Origin: JAGPUQ01 sp947084925
Lineage (GTDB): Bacteria; Pseudomonadota; Gammaproteobacteria; Pseudomonadales; Porticoccaceae
Direction of reading: 5' to 3'
Assembly: GCA_947084925.1 (NCBI GenBank)
Contig: CAMTUJ010000010.1
Coordinates: 172,043 to 236,042 of the forward strand
Length of the DNA: 64,000 bases
In this document: piece after piece, positions 63,772 to 64,000 of the stretch
How the letters are laid out: the number at the start of each line of letters is the position of its first letter
Numbering within the stretch: position 1 is the first letter of the stretch
Translations under genes and position numbers: made by a program
Notes under the pieces: model-generated
The model's database searches: none
What the model was told of the DNA's origin: nothing
Seen by the model: only the letters and a program-made list of their open reading frames with translations

Positions 63772-64000
63772 CCGCCGCGGCGGCAGCGAAGATCGGGCGA
63801 CTGACAGGTTGCTGAAAAACTGCTAACGATACTCTGAATAACCGTCATGCCCGCGGAACAGGCTGTGTGAAAACCCAACAGACAGCGCAAATGTCGGAAA
63901 CACCCATCGCAGGGAGGGCAAAGGCCGATAGGTCGCGCCCACGCGGGGCATCTCCATGCGTAGGGCGGATAAGCGCCAGCGCATCCGCCGTGATCGCGGC
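63772..64000. repeat. Cluster of dispersed repeats after lptG
   Basis: Three repeats follow each other with no gene: 63805-63824 matches one end of the MITE (CAGGTTGCTGAAAAACTGCT), 63835-63855 repeats the unit from 26812-26832, and 63964-63989 is palindromic repeat copy 3 (GGCGGAT ... ATCCGCC). No terminator for lptG was found. Confidence 0.75.

Overview
This 64 kb window is high-GC chromosomal DNA from a gammaproteobacterium. AcnB, LptF/LptG, LpxH, HolC, CmoA/CmoB, TrhP, MiaE, PurT and a complete Suf operon with its own Rrf2 regulator are typical of that class. I cannot name a genus from sequence alone. Most of the window is housekeeping. Accessory DNA lies at about 29.6-33.2 kb and 41.6-46.0 kb, where base composition falls and remnants and repeats pile up.

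Layout. 0-1.1 kb: the end of a DUF11 surface protein, a strong terminator and tRNA-Arg(CCT). 1.2-4.6 kb: a membrane J-domain protein, trhP and purT. 4.65-5.9 kb: a Fur box, then a periplasmic cupredoxin and an FTR1 iron permease. 6.2-10.8 kb: acnB, a DUF1289 protein, a glutathione S-transferase and miaE. 11.0-14.1 kb: gnd-zwf-pgl, the oxidative pentose phosphate genes in one tight operon. 14.2-20.3 kb: lpxH, ppiB, a methyltransferase, glnS, cysS and tRNA-Arg(ACG). 20.4-28.0 kb: an acyl-CoA synthetase, cmoB/cmoA, an M16 peptidase and an alpha/beta hydrolase. 28.2-29.5 kb: a PA2779/PA2778-type pair.

29.8-33.2 kb looks like a decayed integron cassette array without an integrase. Three small ORFs (FxLYD-like, DMT-like membrane protein, GFA enzyme) sit between attC-like core sites, and an IS110-family element lies in one junction. 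33.5-41.6 kb returns to core genes: mgtE, an exported M3 oligopeptidase, xseA and guaB-guaA. 41.6-46.0 kb is a second accessory patch. It holds an IS256 scrap, a helicase C-terminal scrap, a two-gene operon of unknown function with a CcbP-like partner, a HigBA locus with a broken toxin, and an orphan Xre/HipB-like regulator between two inverted copies of a 133-141 bp MITE.

46.0-54.3 kb: a small anchored peptide, a GspH-type pseudopilin, and the Suf locus (regulator, then sufB-C-D-S-A-T-E) with a nested dyad in the divergent promoter, then a pyrimidine-dimer glycosylase. 54.6-63.8 kb: a second acyl-CoA synthetase, valS, a 56-residue protein, holC, pepA and divergent lptF-lptG. The right end is a cluster of repeats that also occur elsewhere in the window.

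Two functional links stand out. TrhP and CmoA/CmoB together make the wobble base cmo5U34 of tRNA. The Fur-boxed iron importer and the Suf locus are the iron supply and iron use sides of the same economy.
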